A DNA stretch of 64,000 bases from Streptomyces sp. DSM 15324 (GTDB taxonomy: Bacteria > Actinomycetota > Actinomycetes > Streptomycetales > Streptomycetaceae). Made by a program: the position numbers and the translations under genes. Shown piece by piece: positions 15,135 to 23,734 of this stretch. The stretch spans positions 199,661 through 263,660 of the forward strand of contig NZ_KQ949029.1 of the NCBI RefSeq assembly GCF_001514285.1, in the 5' to 3' direction. A model generated the notes under the pieces. That model saw only the letters and a program-made list of their open reading frames with translations. It was not told the DNA's origin and did no database searches. Numbering within the stretch: the first letter of the stretch is position 1; every line of letters starts with the position of its first letter.

Positions 15135-15503
15135 ATGCCCGAGGCGAAGGACGAACGCCGGCCGGCGGGTGAGCTGGAGGCCGCCGTGCTGGCCGCCCTG
15201 TGGGCCGCGGGCACACCGCTCACCCCCGCCCAGGTACAGACCCACCTCGCCTCCGACCTCGCCCGCACGACCGTGACCACGATCCTGTCCCGGCTGCACG
15301 AGAAGGGGACACTGGAGCGGGAGCGGCAGGGCCGTGGCTTCGCCTACCGCCCCATAGAGGACCCGCACGGCCTGACCGCCCTGCGCATGCACGGTGAACT
15401 CGACCGCGACAGCGACCGGGCGACCGTGCTGGCCCGCTTCGTCGACCGGCTCAGCCCGGACGACGAGCAGGTGCTGCGCCACCTGCTGGAGGAGGGGCCG
15501 TGA
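15135..15503 (+). CDS. BlaI/MecI/CopY-family repressor
   Basis: A 122-aa winged-helix protein. Residues about 10-75 form the DNA-binding domain (GELEAAVLAALWAAGTPLTP... RTTVTTILSRLHEKGTLERE, then the wing RQGRGFAYRPI) and the rest is the dimerisation helix pair. These repressors are inactivated by cleavage signalled through a partner M56 membrane peptidase, which is the next gene. ATG preceded by GAGGAGGG; the stop overlaps the start of the peptidase (GTGA). Probably autoregulated through the double palindrome upstream. Confidence 0.88.
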   Translation: MPEAKDERRPAGELEAAVLAALWAAGTPLTPAQVQTHLASDLARTTVTTILSRLHEKGTLERERQGRGFAYRPIEDPHGLTALRMHGELDRDSDRATVLARFVDRLSPDDEQVLRHLLEEGP

Positions 15504-16429
15504 TGATCGCGCTGCTCCTGATCCCGCTGCTCGTGCCGTGGGCGGCCCCCGCGCTGGCCCGCCGGGTCCTCGACCGCTGCCCTCCGGTCGCCGCCCTGTG
15601 GACCCTCACCTTCTCGGCGCTCCTCCTCGCGGGCGGCAGCGTCGCCGCGCTGGGCACGCTCGCGCTGACCGGCCTGCTGAGGATCCCGGCCCTCGCCGCG
15701 CTGGGTGAGCTGGTCCACCCGCTGCGCACCCCCTCCGAGCGGCTGGTCCTGCCGATCGCCGCGCTCGCGGCCGGCCTCCTCGTCCTGGCCGCCCTCACAC
15801 TCGGGCTGTCCCTCGTACGGCAGGCGGCGGGGCTGCGCACCGCCCGCGCCCAGGCCGCCCGCCGCCCGGCCGCGGGCGACCTGTGCGTCGTCGACTCCCC
15901 CCGCCCGGACGCCTACGCCCTGCCCGGCCGCCCGCACCGCATCGTCGTCACCACCGCCATGCTGCGCAGCCTCGACCCGCCCGAGCGCGAGGCGCTCTTC
16001 GCGCATGAGCGCGCCCACAACAGCGGCGGCCACCACTACTTCCTGGCCACGGCCGAACTCGCCGCGCACTGCCACCCGGCCCTGCGTCCGGTCCGGGAGG
16101 CCATCCGGCTCGCCGCCGAGCGGGCGGCCGACGAAGCCGCGGCCACCGCCGTCGGCGACAGGCACCTGACCGCGCGCGCCATCGCCCGGGCGGCGCTGGC
16201 GACGACCGGGCGGGACACCGTACGCCCGACGGTCACCCCCGCGGCGACGACGGGCCCGGTCCCCCGGCGCGTGGCCGCACTCCTGGCGCCCGCCCGGCAC
16301 GCGCGCGCCGTGCCGCTCATCGCCGCGCTCCTCGCGACGTGCGCCGTGCTGTCCTGCGCCACGGCGGCGACCGGCGCGTTCCGCGTCCACGAGGACATCG
16401 AGATCGCCCAGGGCGAGACGACGGGGTGA
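15500..16429 (+). CDS. M56 (BlaR1-type) membrane metallopeptidase
   Basis: A 309-aa protein with three N-terminal membrane helices (residues 1-23, 30-60, about 85-110), a cytosolic zinc protease domain with LFAHERAHNSGGHHYF (HExxH zinc site, here HERAH) and a distal zinc ligand region ERAADEAAATA, and a final membrane helix near residues 275-295. There is no penicillin-binding sensor domain, so the signal sensed is unknown. Members pair with BlaI repressors and cleave them on induction. GTG immediately followed by ATG; GGAGGAGGGG ribosome site just upstream. Confidence 0.85.
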   Translation: MMIALLLIPLLVPWAAPALARRVLDRCPPVAALWTLTFSALLLAGGSVAALGTLALTGLLRIPALAALGELVHPLRTPSERLVLPIAALAAGLLVLAALTLGLSLVRQAAGLRTARAQAARRPAAGDLCVVDSPRPDAYALPGRPHRIVVTTAMLRSLDPPEREALFAHERAHNSGGHHYFLATAELAAHCHPALRPVREAIRLAAERAADEAAATAVGDRHLTARAIARAALATTGRDTVRPTVTPAATTGPVPRRVAALLAPARHARAVPLIAALLATCAVLSCATAATGAFRVHEDIEIAQGETTG

Positions 16430-16430
16430 G

Positions 16431-16448
16431 CCACCGGCGCGTCGGTGG
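16431..16448. terminator. short inverted repeat between convergent genes
   Basis: CCACCG and CGGTGG are separated by GCGCGT, immediately after the peptidase stop and upstream of the convergent methyltransferase stop. Six-base stem only, so a weak candidate. Confidence 0.3.
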
Positions 16449-16501
16449 TGCGGGCGGGACGCGACAGGGTGCCCAGCACGGCAGGGCGCACCCTCAACCG
16501 A

Positions 16502-17377
16502 TCACCCGGAAGACCGGGAGGCGCTCTGCCGGCGGATCGCCGAGATCAGTCCGCCGGGCCGTTCCTCGGGCCGCGGTGGCGTGCTGACGGGGCGGTCGTA
16601 GGCGGCAGCGCGCTCGCGCACGGTGTGGCTCTCGGCCTCCCAGCCGTGCCCGGCCAGCCAGCCCACCGGGTCGTCGGGCATCTCCGAGACCCACAGGGAC
16701 GCCGCCGATCCCGGTACGGCGTCCGCACCGAAGCGCTCGATCACGCCGCGCGAGCCCCAGGTCAGCCCCATCCGACTGCCCTGCGCGGACTGCGCGCCGA
16801 TCCGGGCCAGCAGCAGGTCCACCGCGTCCTCGGGCAGATAGATCAGCAGTCCTTCGGCGATCCACACGGTCGGCACCGCCGGATCGTGCCCGGCGGCGGC
16901 CAGCGCGCCCGGCCAGTCCTCCCGCAGGTCCACCGCGACGGTGATCCGCTCACAGCGGGCGACGGCCCCCTCCTGGCGCAGCACCGAAGCCTTGAAGTCC
17001 AGCGGCGCGGCGGTGTCGACCTCGAACAGCCGGGTGCCCTCGGGCCAGTCCATCCGGAAGGCCCGGCTGTCCATGCCGGCACCGAGCAGCACGACCTGCC
17101 GGACCCCGGACGCGGAAGCCTGCCGCAACAGGTCGTCGAGGAATCTCGTCCTGATGACGATGGAGAACGCCACGCCCTGCCGGCGGCGTCGCGCGGCCTC
17201 GTCACCGGGCAGCGGCCCCGGGGAGGGCCCGAGACCGCCGGCAGCGGCGAAGGCCCGGGCCAGCGGGTCGCGGAACAGGGGGTTCTCCCGCGCGGTCTCC
17301 ACCGCCCGCACCCTGGCCACCCCCACCGCGGTGGCCCACACTCCCGACGGCTGCACCCGCTCCGGCTCCTCAGTCAC
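16502..17377 (-). CDS. class I SAM-dependent methyltransferase, LCMT/TIGR00027 type
   Basis: A 291-aa protein with the LCMT-like pattern: TAVGVARVRAVET at the N-terminus, FSIVIRTRFLDDLLRQA, the SAM-binding VVLLGAGMDSRAFRMDWP, FEVDTAAPLDFKASVL, and VWIAEGLLIYLPEDAVDLLL. Streptomyces carry many copies; most act on small-molecule carboxylates or hydroxyls and few have a known substrate. It stands alone between the peptidase operon and the metallophore operon, with MATE transcribed in the same direction 133 bases upstream, so read-through from the iron-regulated operon is possible but unproven. Confidence 0.85.
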   Translation of the reverse strand: MTEEPERVQPSGVWATAVGVARVRAVETARENPLFRDPLARAFAAAGGLGPSPGPLPGDEAARRRRQGVAFSIVIRTRFLDDLLRQASASGVRQVVLLGAGMDSRAFRMDWPEGTRLFEVDTAAPLDFKASVLRQEGAVARCERITVAVDLREDWPGALAAAGHDPAVPTVWIAEGLLIYLPEDAVDLLLARIGAQSAQGSRMGLTWGSRGVIERFGADAVPGSAASLWVSEMPDDPVGWLAGHGWEAESHTVRERAAAYDRPVSTPPRPEERPGGLISAIRRQSASRSSG

Positions 17378-17510
17378 CGCGCCAGCCTAATGAGCCAGGG
17401 TGACGTGGCGAGCGCATCGCGGTGCGGATCGCGCGCAGAGGCATCGAGTCCGGCGAGCGCTGGGGCCGCCGCAGGTGGGTGCCCGAGCGCACGATGTCGT
17501 GGCTGTCGGG

Positions 17511-18923
17511 CTACCGCAGACTGAGCCCTCGCTGCTGTTCGGTCGCGCGCAGGGACAGAGCCTGGTGGTAGCGGCGCAGGAGGAGCAGGGCGGTGGCGGC
17601 GAGGCCGGTGAGCAGGCCGAGCCAGACGCCTTCCGTCTCCAGGCCGGTGAGGCTTCCGAGGAGCCAGGCGACGGGCAGGCCGATCAGCCAGTAGCCGACC
17701 AGGGTGATGCGGAAGCCGCTCTTGGTGTCGTCCAGGCCGCGCAGCAGGCCGACGCCGATGTTCTGGGCGCAGTCGAAGAATTGCAGGACGGCGGCGATCA
17801 GCAGCAGGTGGGTGGCGATGTCGGTCGCGCTGTGGCCGTCGGCGGACGACGGGTCGAGGAACGGGCGCAGCACCAGGCCGGGGGCGGTGAGGTAGACGAC
17901 GCCGACCACGGCCATCACGGCCGCCGCGCACGCCAGCGCCGTGTTCTTGATGCGCCGGGCGGCATCGGTCCGGTCCAGGGCGAGTTCGCGGCTGACGTTG
18001 AGGGACGCGGCGTGGGACAGGCCGACGGCGATCTGGAAGACGATGTAGATCAGCTGATTGACGGCGGTGTGCGCGGCCAGCGCGGCGCTGCCGAAGGTGC
18101 CGATCAGCAGGGCGACGACGGAGAAGAAGCCCGCTTCGGAGCCGTAGGTGGCGGCGATGGGCACGCCCAGGCCGGTCAGCCGGCGCAGGGTGGCCGGGCG
18201 GGCCTTCCAGATCCGGACGTCCAGCAGCGGGGCGAGCCGGGGGTCGCGGCGGGCGGAGGCGTACAGGGCGATGCAGGTGAGCAGGTAGACCAGCGAGGTG
18301 GAGATGCCGATGCCGGGCAGGCCCCACTGGGGGAACACCCAGGTTCCGTGTATGAGAGCCCAGTTGAGGCCCGCGTTGACGGCGACGGAGGCGATGGTGA
18401 TCCGCAGCAGGGCCTGCGGGCGGCGCATGCCGACGGTGAACTGGCGGATCGCCTGGAACCACAGGCAGGGGATCAGGCCGGGGGCCAGGGCCAGCAGCAC
18501 CGGCCAGGCGGTGTCCACGACCTCGGGGTCCTGGCCCAGGTAGGCCACCGCACGGCCGATCAGCAGGATGACGAGGGCACCGACGATGCCGGCCAGGGTC
18601 GCCAGCGCCAGCGCGGCACGGACCACGTCCCGGACCCCCTCCTGCGCCTCCTCGGTGAGACCCTCGTCCTCGTCGGCGCGAGCGGAGGCGGCTGACACCT
18701 GGTTGCCGACCGCGGTGACCAGGCCGACGCCCATGGTGCGCAGCTGGTTGAAGATGACCAGCGCCAGGCCGCCGCCGGCCAGTGCCTCGGCGCCCATCAG
18801 GCCCATCATCACCGTGTCGGTGGTGGTGAGGGCCACCTGGGCGAGCTGGGTCAGGGCGAGGGGGACGGCCAGGGTCGCCAGGGCGCGGCTGTCACGGAGC
18901 AGGGTGCTGAGCGGTGTCGGCAT
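17511..18923 (-). CDS. MATE-family efflux transporter, candidate metallophore exporter
   Basis: A 470-aa protein with about twelve membrane helices. The MATE fold shows in LAVPLALTQLAQVALTTTDTVMMG at the N-terminus, GNQVSAASARADEDE after helix two, and the second-half repeat beginning PIAATYGSEAGFFSVVALL. It exports small cationic or amphipathic compounds using Na+ or H+. It starts six bases after the SbnA-like stop, so it is the last gene of the iron-box operon. This makes it the likely exporter of the product made by the upstream genes; this is inference from position. Confidence 0.88.
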   Translation of the reverse strand: MPTPLSTLLRDSRALATLAVPLALTQLAQVALTTTDTVMMGLMGAEALAGGGLALVIFNQLRTMGVGLVTAVGNQVSAASARADEDEGLTEEAQEGVRDVVRAALALATLAGIVGALVILLIGRAVAYLGQDPEVVDTAWPVLLALAPGLIPCLWFQAIRQFTVGMRRPQALLRITIASVAVNAGLNWALIHGTWVFPQWGLPGIGISTSLVYLLTCIALYASARRDPRLAPLLDVRIWKARPATLRRLTGLGVPIAATYGSEAGFFSVVALLIGTFGSAALAAHTAVNQLIYIVFQIAVGLSHAASLNVSRELALDRTDAARRIKNTALACAAAVMAVVGVVYLTAPGLVLRPFLDPSSADGHSATDIATHLLLIAAVLQFFDCAQNIGVGLLRGLDDTKSGFRITLVGYWLIGLPVAWLLGSLTGLETEGVWLGLLTGLAATALLLLRRYHQALSLRATEQQRGLSLR

Positions 18924-18928
18924 CGGTG

Positions 18929-19957
18929 TCAGTTCTCACGGAGTTCGGTCAGCAGCTCGTCGATGTCGCGCTCGACGGCCGGGTCGATGAGATTGCGGGC
19001 GTTCATCCAGTCGTCGTTGAAGACGGTGTCCATGTACTTCTCGCCTCCGTCGTTGACCAGCGCGACCATAGTCGTGCCCGGCTCGAGGGAGGACATCCGG
19101 GTCAGCGCCTCGTACACGACACCGCCCGCGGAGCCGCCGATGAGAAGGCCGATCCGGCGGGCCAGCACGCGTGCGGTGGCGAACGCCTCGACGTCGCCGA
19201 CCTTGACGCCCTCGTCCAGCAGGCCGTAGTCGACCATGGCACCGATGGTGGCGCCCTCGGGGGTGCCCGTGCCGGACTGGTAGTAGTCGTGGGCGGGCGG
19301 CCCGAAGGCGATCGACCCCTTCGGCTCGACCCCGACGATCCGCACCCCGGGCACGGTCCTGCGCAGCTCGCCGCCGGTTCCGAAGAGTCCTCCGCCGGTG
19401 CCGACGGCGCCCATGAGGATGTCGATACGGCCGTCCAGCGCGGCGTCGAGTTCATGGGCCACCGGCCGGTAACCATCCCCGTTGGCCATGTTGTTGTGCT
19501 GCTCGGTGAAGTAGGCGTTGTCGCTCTCGGCCGCGAGTTTCGCGGCGAACTCCTCGCGGGCGGCCGTGGCCAGCTCCTCGTCGCCCTCGTCGGCGACATA
19601 GACGAGTTCGGCACCGAGGGCCTTCATGCCGCGCAGCTTGTCGGCGGCGGCGTGATGGTCGACGACCGCGGTGAAGGTGTAGCCGCGCTCGGCCGCGATC
19701 ACGGCGAGGCCGAGGCCGGTGTTGCCGGAGGTGGACTCGACGATCCGGCCGCCGGGGCGCAGCAGTCCGCGGTCCTCGGCGTCGAGGACCATCTGCCGGG
19801 CCATACGGATCTTCGCGGTGCCGGTCGGGTTGAACTGTTCGAGTTTGAGCAGGAGTCGGCTGCCGGTGTCGGTGCGGCACACCTCGAAGAGCGGGGTGTG
19901 GCCTATGAGATCGGAGACACGGCTGACCACGGCGGGACGCGAGAGCGCCTTGTCCAT
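18929..19957 (-). CDS. sbnA: SbnA-like PLP enzyme, N-(2-amino-2-carboxyethyl)-L-glutamate synthase
   Basis: A 342-aa fold-type II PLP enzyme of the cysteine synthase family. Seen: LLLKLEQFNPTGTAKIRMAR (PLP lysine in the Lys-Ile-Arg context typical of SbnA rather than Lys-Asp-Arg of CysK), ESTSGNTGLGLAVIAAERGY (phosphate-binding loop), GTGGGLFGTGGELR and LIGGSAGGVV. In staphyloferrin B synthesis SbnA joins O-phospho-L-serine and L-glutamate to give ACEGA, the precursor of L-2,3-diaminopropionate. ATG with GGAG eight bases upstream. It is flanked by the decarboxylase (28-base gap) and MATE (5-base gap) in one operon. Confidence 0.88.
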   Translation of the reverse strand: MDKALSRPAVVSRVSDLIGHTPLFEVCRTDTGSRLLLKLEQFNPTGTAKIRMARQMVLDAEDRGLLRPGGRIVESTSGNTGLGLAVIAAERGYTFTAVVDHHAAADKLRGMKALGAELVYVADEGDEELATAAREEFAAKLAAESDNAYFTEQHNNMANGDGYRPVAHELDAALDGRIDILMGAVGTGGGLFGTGGELRRTVPGVRIVGVEPKGSIAFGPPAHDYYQSGTGTPEGATIGAMVDYGLLDEGVKVGDVEAFATARVLARRIGLLIGGSAGGVVYEALTRMSSLEPGTTMVALVNDGGEKYMDTVFNDDWMNARNLIDPAVERDIDELLTELREN

Positions 19958-19985
19958 CGGATGGCTCCAGTTTTCGGGGAGAGAG

Positions 19986-21329
19986 TCAGGCGAGTGGATG
20001 GCGGTCGAACCGCCAGCGGGTCGTGCCGCCGGCGGTGTCGAGGACGACCTTCGGGGGGAGCGGAAGCTCGTGGAAGGGGGACTCGTTGGAATCCATCTGG
20101 TAGCCGGCGGTGTTGGGGTAGACGAGCAGGTCCCCTGCGGCCGGGCGGGTGGGGAACCGCACCTTGCGCCAGGTGACCATGTCGGACTCCAGGCAGGTGG
20201 CACCGCCGACGCAGGCGGCGTACGGCTCACCTTGCGGCTCGTGGGCGGGCAGCAGGACCGGATCCGGCAGGTACTCGCTGTTGAACCACTGCTCGGACAG
20301 GCTCAGACTGCTGCCGTTCACGGTGACGACGCCGTACCCGGGCCGGTCCTTGACGCCCTGCACGCGGAACACCGTGCAGCCGGCCCGGTCGAGGAGCGCC
20401 CGGCCGGGTTCGAGGAGCAGCATCACGCCCGCCTCGCGCAGTCGCCCGGCCAGGGCGTTGGTGGTGAGGATCGCGCGCAGGGCGTCGGGGCCTGCCACCG
20501 GTGAGTGGTACGGGTAGAAGTCGGACGCGGTGAAGGACTTGCCGGCATGGTAGTGGTCGGGCCGCTGCTCTTCGAGGAAGTGTTCCCAGTGTTCCGCGGC
20601 GGTGTAGTCGACGGCGAAGCCGCCGCCGATGCTGATCCGGTCCGCGCGCAGCCCGAGGGCCCGTGCCTTGAGGCAGAGGTCGACCAGCTCGCCCGCCAGC
20701 TCGGCGCGCGCCTGTGTGTCGTAGCCGGACAGGTGGAAGGAGAAGCCCTCCATCACGACGGCTTCGCCGGCCTCGGCGCACCGGGAGAGGGCGCAGGCCA
20801 GCTCCTTCTCGTCGAGCCCGAAGCGGCTGTGCGGCTGGGCCGGTGGCAGTCGCCGCAACAGCACGCGCGCCGCACGTGCGGCGGTCTGCGCCTGTGCGAT
20901 GACGCGCTCCAGTTCGTCGAGCGCGTCGACGGCGATGAGGCAGTCCTGCAGGACGGCGACCCGCAGGAGACTCTCGGCTTTGGCGGGCCCGGTGATGACG
21001 ACGTTCTCGCCGCGCACGCCGTGTCCGAGCGCGTCACGCAGCTCACCGGCGCTGGCCACGTCCACGCCCGTACCGGAGAGGGCGCACTGTTCGATCCATA
21101 CGGCGGCCTTGTTCGCCTTCTTCGCGTAGTACACGCGCCCCTCGACACCGAACTCGTCGAGCACCGCTGGGAAAGCGGCGGCGTTGGCGTCGAACCGGTC
21201 GGGCAGCAGCAGGTGGAACGGGCCTCCGATCGCGTACGACAGCTCGTGCGGAAGCGGGCCGGTCAGGATCGCGTCGAGCTGCGGGTCCGGGTGGGCCGGC
21301 AGGGGCGGGGCCGCCGTCGTCTCGCTCAC
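19986..21329 (-). CDS. Y4yA-type PLP-dependent decarboxylase (fold III)
   Basis: A 447-aa alanine-racemase-fold enzyme of the DapDC/ornithine decarboxylase group. It has VEGRVYYAKKANKAAVWIE (PLP lysine in YAKKAN), GVDVASAGELRDAL, SRFGLDEKEL, GFSFHLSGYDTQ, RISIGGGFAVDY, LLLEPGRALLDRAG and a C-terminal VGGATCLESDMVTW that supplies the partner-subunit Cys. The insertion EEQRPDHYHAGKSFTASDF is characteristic of Y4yA proteins. It probably decarboxylates an amino acid or amino-acid conjugate, as SbnH does in staphyloferrin B; the substrate here may be a Dap-containing intermediate. GTG start overlapping the SbnB stop (GTGA). Confidence 0.82.
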   Translation of the reverse strand: MSETTAAPPLPAHPDPQLDAILTGPLPHELSYAIGGPFHLLLPDRFDANAAAFPAVLDEFGVEGRVYYAKKANKAAVWIEQCALSGTGVDVASAGELRDALGHGVRGENVVITGPAKAESLLRVAVLQDCLIAVDALDELERVIAQAQTAARAARVLLRRLPPAQPHSRFGLDEKELACALSRCAEAGEAVVMEGFSFHLSGYDTQARAELAGELVDLCLKARALGLRADRISIGGGFAVDYTAAEHWEHFLEEQRPDHYHAGKSFTASDFYPYHSPVAGPDALRAILTTNALAGRLREAGVMLLLEPGRALLDRAGCTVFRVQGVKDRPGYGVVTVNGSSLSLSEQWFNSEYLPDPVLLPAHEPQGEPYAACVGGATCLESDMVTWRKVRFPTRPAAGDLLVYPNTAGYQMDSNESPFHELPLPPKVVLDTAGGTTRWRFDRHPLA

Positions 21330-22357
21330 CGCCACAGCGACACCCGTGTTCCCAGGTCCTGCTCGATGGCCAGCTGCGCGAAGCGGTGCCCGAGTGCGAT
21401 GTCGGTGACGACCAGGCCGCTGTTGTAGGCGAAGATCCGCTCGTCCGGCCGCTGCCGGCCACGCGCGCGTCCCGCCACGACCTCGGGGAACTCGGCGTCC
21501 ACGGCGGGGAAGGCGCCGTCCGCGTCGGCCATGTCCGTGCCGGTGACCTTCATCTGCGCCTCGCTGGTCGCTATGACCCGGTCCGCCCGCTGGAGCGTGG
21601 AGGGCGCGATGCCGTGGCCCACCAGGATGGACAGGGAGCCCGGCTTCAGGTCGTCGCACTCCACTGCGGCGGGGGTGTGCTGGCCCGCGGTGGCGACCAC
21701 GACGTCGGCGTCCGCGGCGGCGACCCGTACGTCGTCGACGACCTCCACCTCCCGGTCCGGGAAGTAGTGGTGCAGCCGTTCGCGGACGGCGGCGAGTCCG
21801 TCGGGGTGGGTGCCGTAGACCATGAGCCGGTCCAGGTCCGGCAGCGTGGTGAGCAGGAACGGCAGCGCGAGGCGGCCTTGGGTGCCGGTGCCGATGACGA
21901 GGGCGCTGCGGCTGCCGGGCGGCGCGCACTCGCGGGCGAGCAGCGCGGAGACGGCGGGGGTGCGCAGGGAGCCTATGCGGCCGCAGTCCATCATCGCGAC
22001 GGGCAGGCCGGTGATGTCGTCGTAGACGGTGAGGGTCGTGTAGTAGTGCTGCTGGTCACGGGACGTGTCGAGACCGTGCTTGTACGACGTCTTGATCGCG
22101 ACGACCTCACGGACACCGTCACGGCCGAGCATGGCGTACGAGACGGAGTGGCCGTCCTCGGGCTTGACGGTGAGCTTGCGCGGGTTGGCGGACTTGCCGT
22201 CGGCGAGCGCGCGGTACGCCTGCTCGACCACGTCGACGACGTCGGTCAGGGAGATGTCGATGCCGGCGAGGTCGCTGGTGCTCAGGATGCGCAGGCTCTT
22301 GTCGTCCGCGGAGGTGTCGGCCGGGGTGGTGTCCGTGCGTGCGGAGGTGCCGGTCAC
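21326..22357 (-). CDS. sbnB: SbnB-like dehydrogenase (ornithine cyclodeaminase family)
   Basis: A 343-aa NAD-dependent enzyme. Seen: RILSTSDLAGIDISLTDVVD, NPRKLTVKPEDG, VVAIKTSYKHG, the dinucleotide loop ALVIGTGTQGRLALPFLL, SILVGHGIAP and NSGLVVTDIALGHRFAQ. SbnB oxidises ACEGA (the SbnA product) to L-2,3-diaminopropionate and 2-oxoglutarate; run reductively, the same chemistry would make opine-type aminocarboxylates. I took GTG at 22357, with AAGGGA six bases before it; an in-frame ATG at 22372 lacks a ribosome site. The stop overlaps the decarboxylase start. Confidence 0.88.
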   Translation of the reverse strand: MTGTSARTDTTPADTSADDKSLRILSTSDLAGIDISLTDVVDVVEQAYRALADGKSANPRKLTVKPEDGHSVSYAMLGRDGVREVVAIKTSYKHGLDTSRDQQHYYTTLTVYDDITGLPVAMMDCGRIGSLRTPAVSALLARECAPPGSRSALVIGTGTQGRLALPFLLTTLPDLDRLMVYGTHPDGLAAVRERLHHYFPDREVEVVDDVRVAAADADVVVATAGQHTPAAVECDDLKPGSLSILVGHGIAPSTLQRADRVIATSEAQMKVTGTDMADADGAFPAVDAEFPEVVAGRARGRQRPDERIFAYNSGLVVTDIALGHRFAQLAIEQDLGTRVSLWR

Positions 22358-22422
22358 GGCTGTTCCCTTCATGCCAGGGGATTCGGACCAGAGAGTTCGG
22401 AGCTGGGGGCGTTGGCGGGAGA

Positions 22423-23412
22423 TCAGACGAGGGCCACGGTCGCGGACTGCCCGTAGCCGTGCTCGTCCGCCTCGGCGAACGGGCGGCTGCGGCGGCCGGG
22501 GACACGTACCGAGGCGCGCTTGAGCCAGCGGTCGGTGCCGTCGTAGCGGGCCTTGAACGGCACCCGGCCGTGCACGACTTGGTCGTTGTCGACGACGAGG
22601 ACGTCGCCGGGCTCCAGGGCGACGGCGACCGAGACGCGTTCCAGTTCGGCGGTCAGCCGGTCGTAGGCGGCGCGGTAGTCGGCGGGCGCCTCGTCGAGCG
22701 GGGTGTAAGCGGGGTCGTAGCGCAGGGTCGGGCCGGCCTCGGTCTGCCACAGGACGGGGACCTTCGGCGGCTCGCCCGCGAAGCCCTGTGCCTCGGCGTA
22801 GGCGTCGTCGGGAAGGATCGGCAGCACCGGGCGGGACAGCCGCGCCACATCCTCGTCGGAGAGGCGGACCTTGCGGATGCTGGCGGCGGTGGTGGCGACG
22901 GCGTCGTGGTTGCGCATGCAGGCGAGCAGCAGCAGGTGGGCGCGGCCGGGGTGGAAGGCGTCCTCGGTGTGCGGGCTGAGCAGCACTGCGCTGCTCGCGC
23001 CGGTCTGCTCCTGTTCGTGGCCCGGCGCGGGCACGATGTTGTGCACGAAGCGGCCCTCCTGCTGTCCGTCCCAGGCGATCGGGTGGCCCATGGCGGCGGC
23101 GAGCAGCAGCAGGATCACGTCCCAGGCGGCGGCGCGGTCACCGGCGGTGGCCCAACTGCTGGGCGTGGGCCCGATTCCGCCGTCGTCGACGGCCAGGCCG
23201 CGCAGGACGTACAGGCCGTCGTCGGTGTCGACCGGGCGACACGCCTGGCGCATCGTTTCCCCAAGGCGGGTGGCGGAGGTCGCGACCCGACGGAGCAGTT
23301 CCGGCCGGGCGGCCGAACTGCCTAAGTCGGCGAGGATCTTGTGGGCGGTTTCGGTCAGCTCGTCTATGTCGTGCGGGGCGAGCTGTCGTACGGGTGCGGC
23401 TCCCGTGGGCAT
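22423..23412 (-). CDS. TauD/TfdA-type Fe(II)/2-oxoglutarate oxygenase (VioC/AsnO-like)
   Basis: A 329-aa oxygenase of the clavaminate-synthase-like fold. The iron site reads SPHTEDAFHPGRAHLLLLAC, that is His-x-Glu as in the arginine/asparagine beta-hydroxylases VioC and AsnO rather than the usual His-x-Asp. The distal His and the 2-oxoglutarate-binding Arg lie in VVDNDQVVHGRVPFKARYDG and DRWLKRASVRVPG. Relatives hydroxylate the beta-carbon of free or carrier-bound amino acids, which in a siderophore gives a hard Fe(III) ligand. First gene of the operon, 120 bases downstream of an iron box. ATG with AAGGGA twelve bases upstream. Confidence 0.83.
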   Translation of the reverse strand: MPTGAAPVRQLAPHDIDELTETAHKILADLGSSAARPELLRRVATSATRLGETMRQACRPVDTDDGLYVLRGLAVDDGGIGPTPSSWATAGDRAAAWDVILLLLAAAMGHPIAWDGQQEGRFVHNIVPAPGHEQEQTGASSAVLLSPHTEDAFHPGRAHLLLLACMRNHDAVATTAASIRKVRLSDEDVARLSRPVLPILPDDAYAEAQGFAGEPPKVPVLWQTEAGPTLRYDPAYTPLDEAPADYRAAYDRLTAELERVSVAVALEPGDVLVVDNDQVVHGRVPFKARYDGTDRWLKRASVRVPGRRSRPFAEADEHGYGQSATVALV

Positions 23413-23532
23413 GGCGCAGACATCCCTTTCGGGCGTGGGTGCGGGGTGGGGGGCGGTGGGGCTTGGAGGGGTCCGACCTGTGGATGTGCTGTGGGTCGGC
23501 TCGGTGATCGCTGCGAAACGTATCAGCCGCCC

Positions 23533-23551
23533 TTAGGTTAGGCAAGCCTTA
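23533..23551 (-). promoter_or_regulatory. DmdR/IdeR iron box (biosynthetic operon)
   Basis: TTAGGTTAGGCAAGCCTTA. The actinobacterial DmdR/IdeR consensus is TTAGGTTAGGCTAACCTAA; 16 of 19 positions agree, including the whole left half. It lies 121 bases before the oxygenase start, in the position of the minus-strand promoter. Iron-loaded DmdR1 should repress here. Confidence 0.85.
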
Positions 23552-23677
23552 CCGATCACCCTGCCCTGGCGGTGAACTACCCGCCTCACGTGCGCCGTTG
23601 CGTGCTTCCATGCGCCGACTTGACGCCCCGCCAGAGATCGGTAAAGGCATCAGTGAGGCTTGCAGCCCAGGGTCTTC

Positions 23678-23696
23678 TTAGGGTAGGCACACCTAA
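23678..23696 (+). promoter_or_regulatory. DmdR/IdeR iron box (ABC importer operon)
   Basis: TTAGGGTAGGCACACCTAA. It matches the iron-box consensus at 16 of 19 positions, with both TTAGG/CCTAA ends intact. It ends 38 bases before the GTG of the substrate-binding protein, so it overlaps the presumed plus-strand promoter. Confidence 0.85.
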
Positions 23697-23734
23697 GCAA
23701 TGTGCCCTGTGTGAGTGGAACGAGGTCGTACGAC

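Larger units (their letters stand above)
23413..23734. other. 322-base divergent promoter region with two iron boxes
   Basis: This separates the biosynthetic operon (minus) from the ABC operon (plus). It contains the two 19-bp iron boxes annotated separately, about 145 bases apart, and no other dyad of note. Base composition is less GC-rich between 23530 and 23700 than in the flanking genes, as expected for a promoter. Confidence 0.7.
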
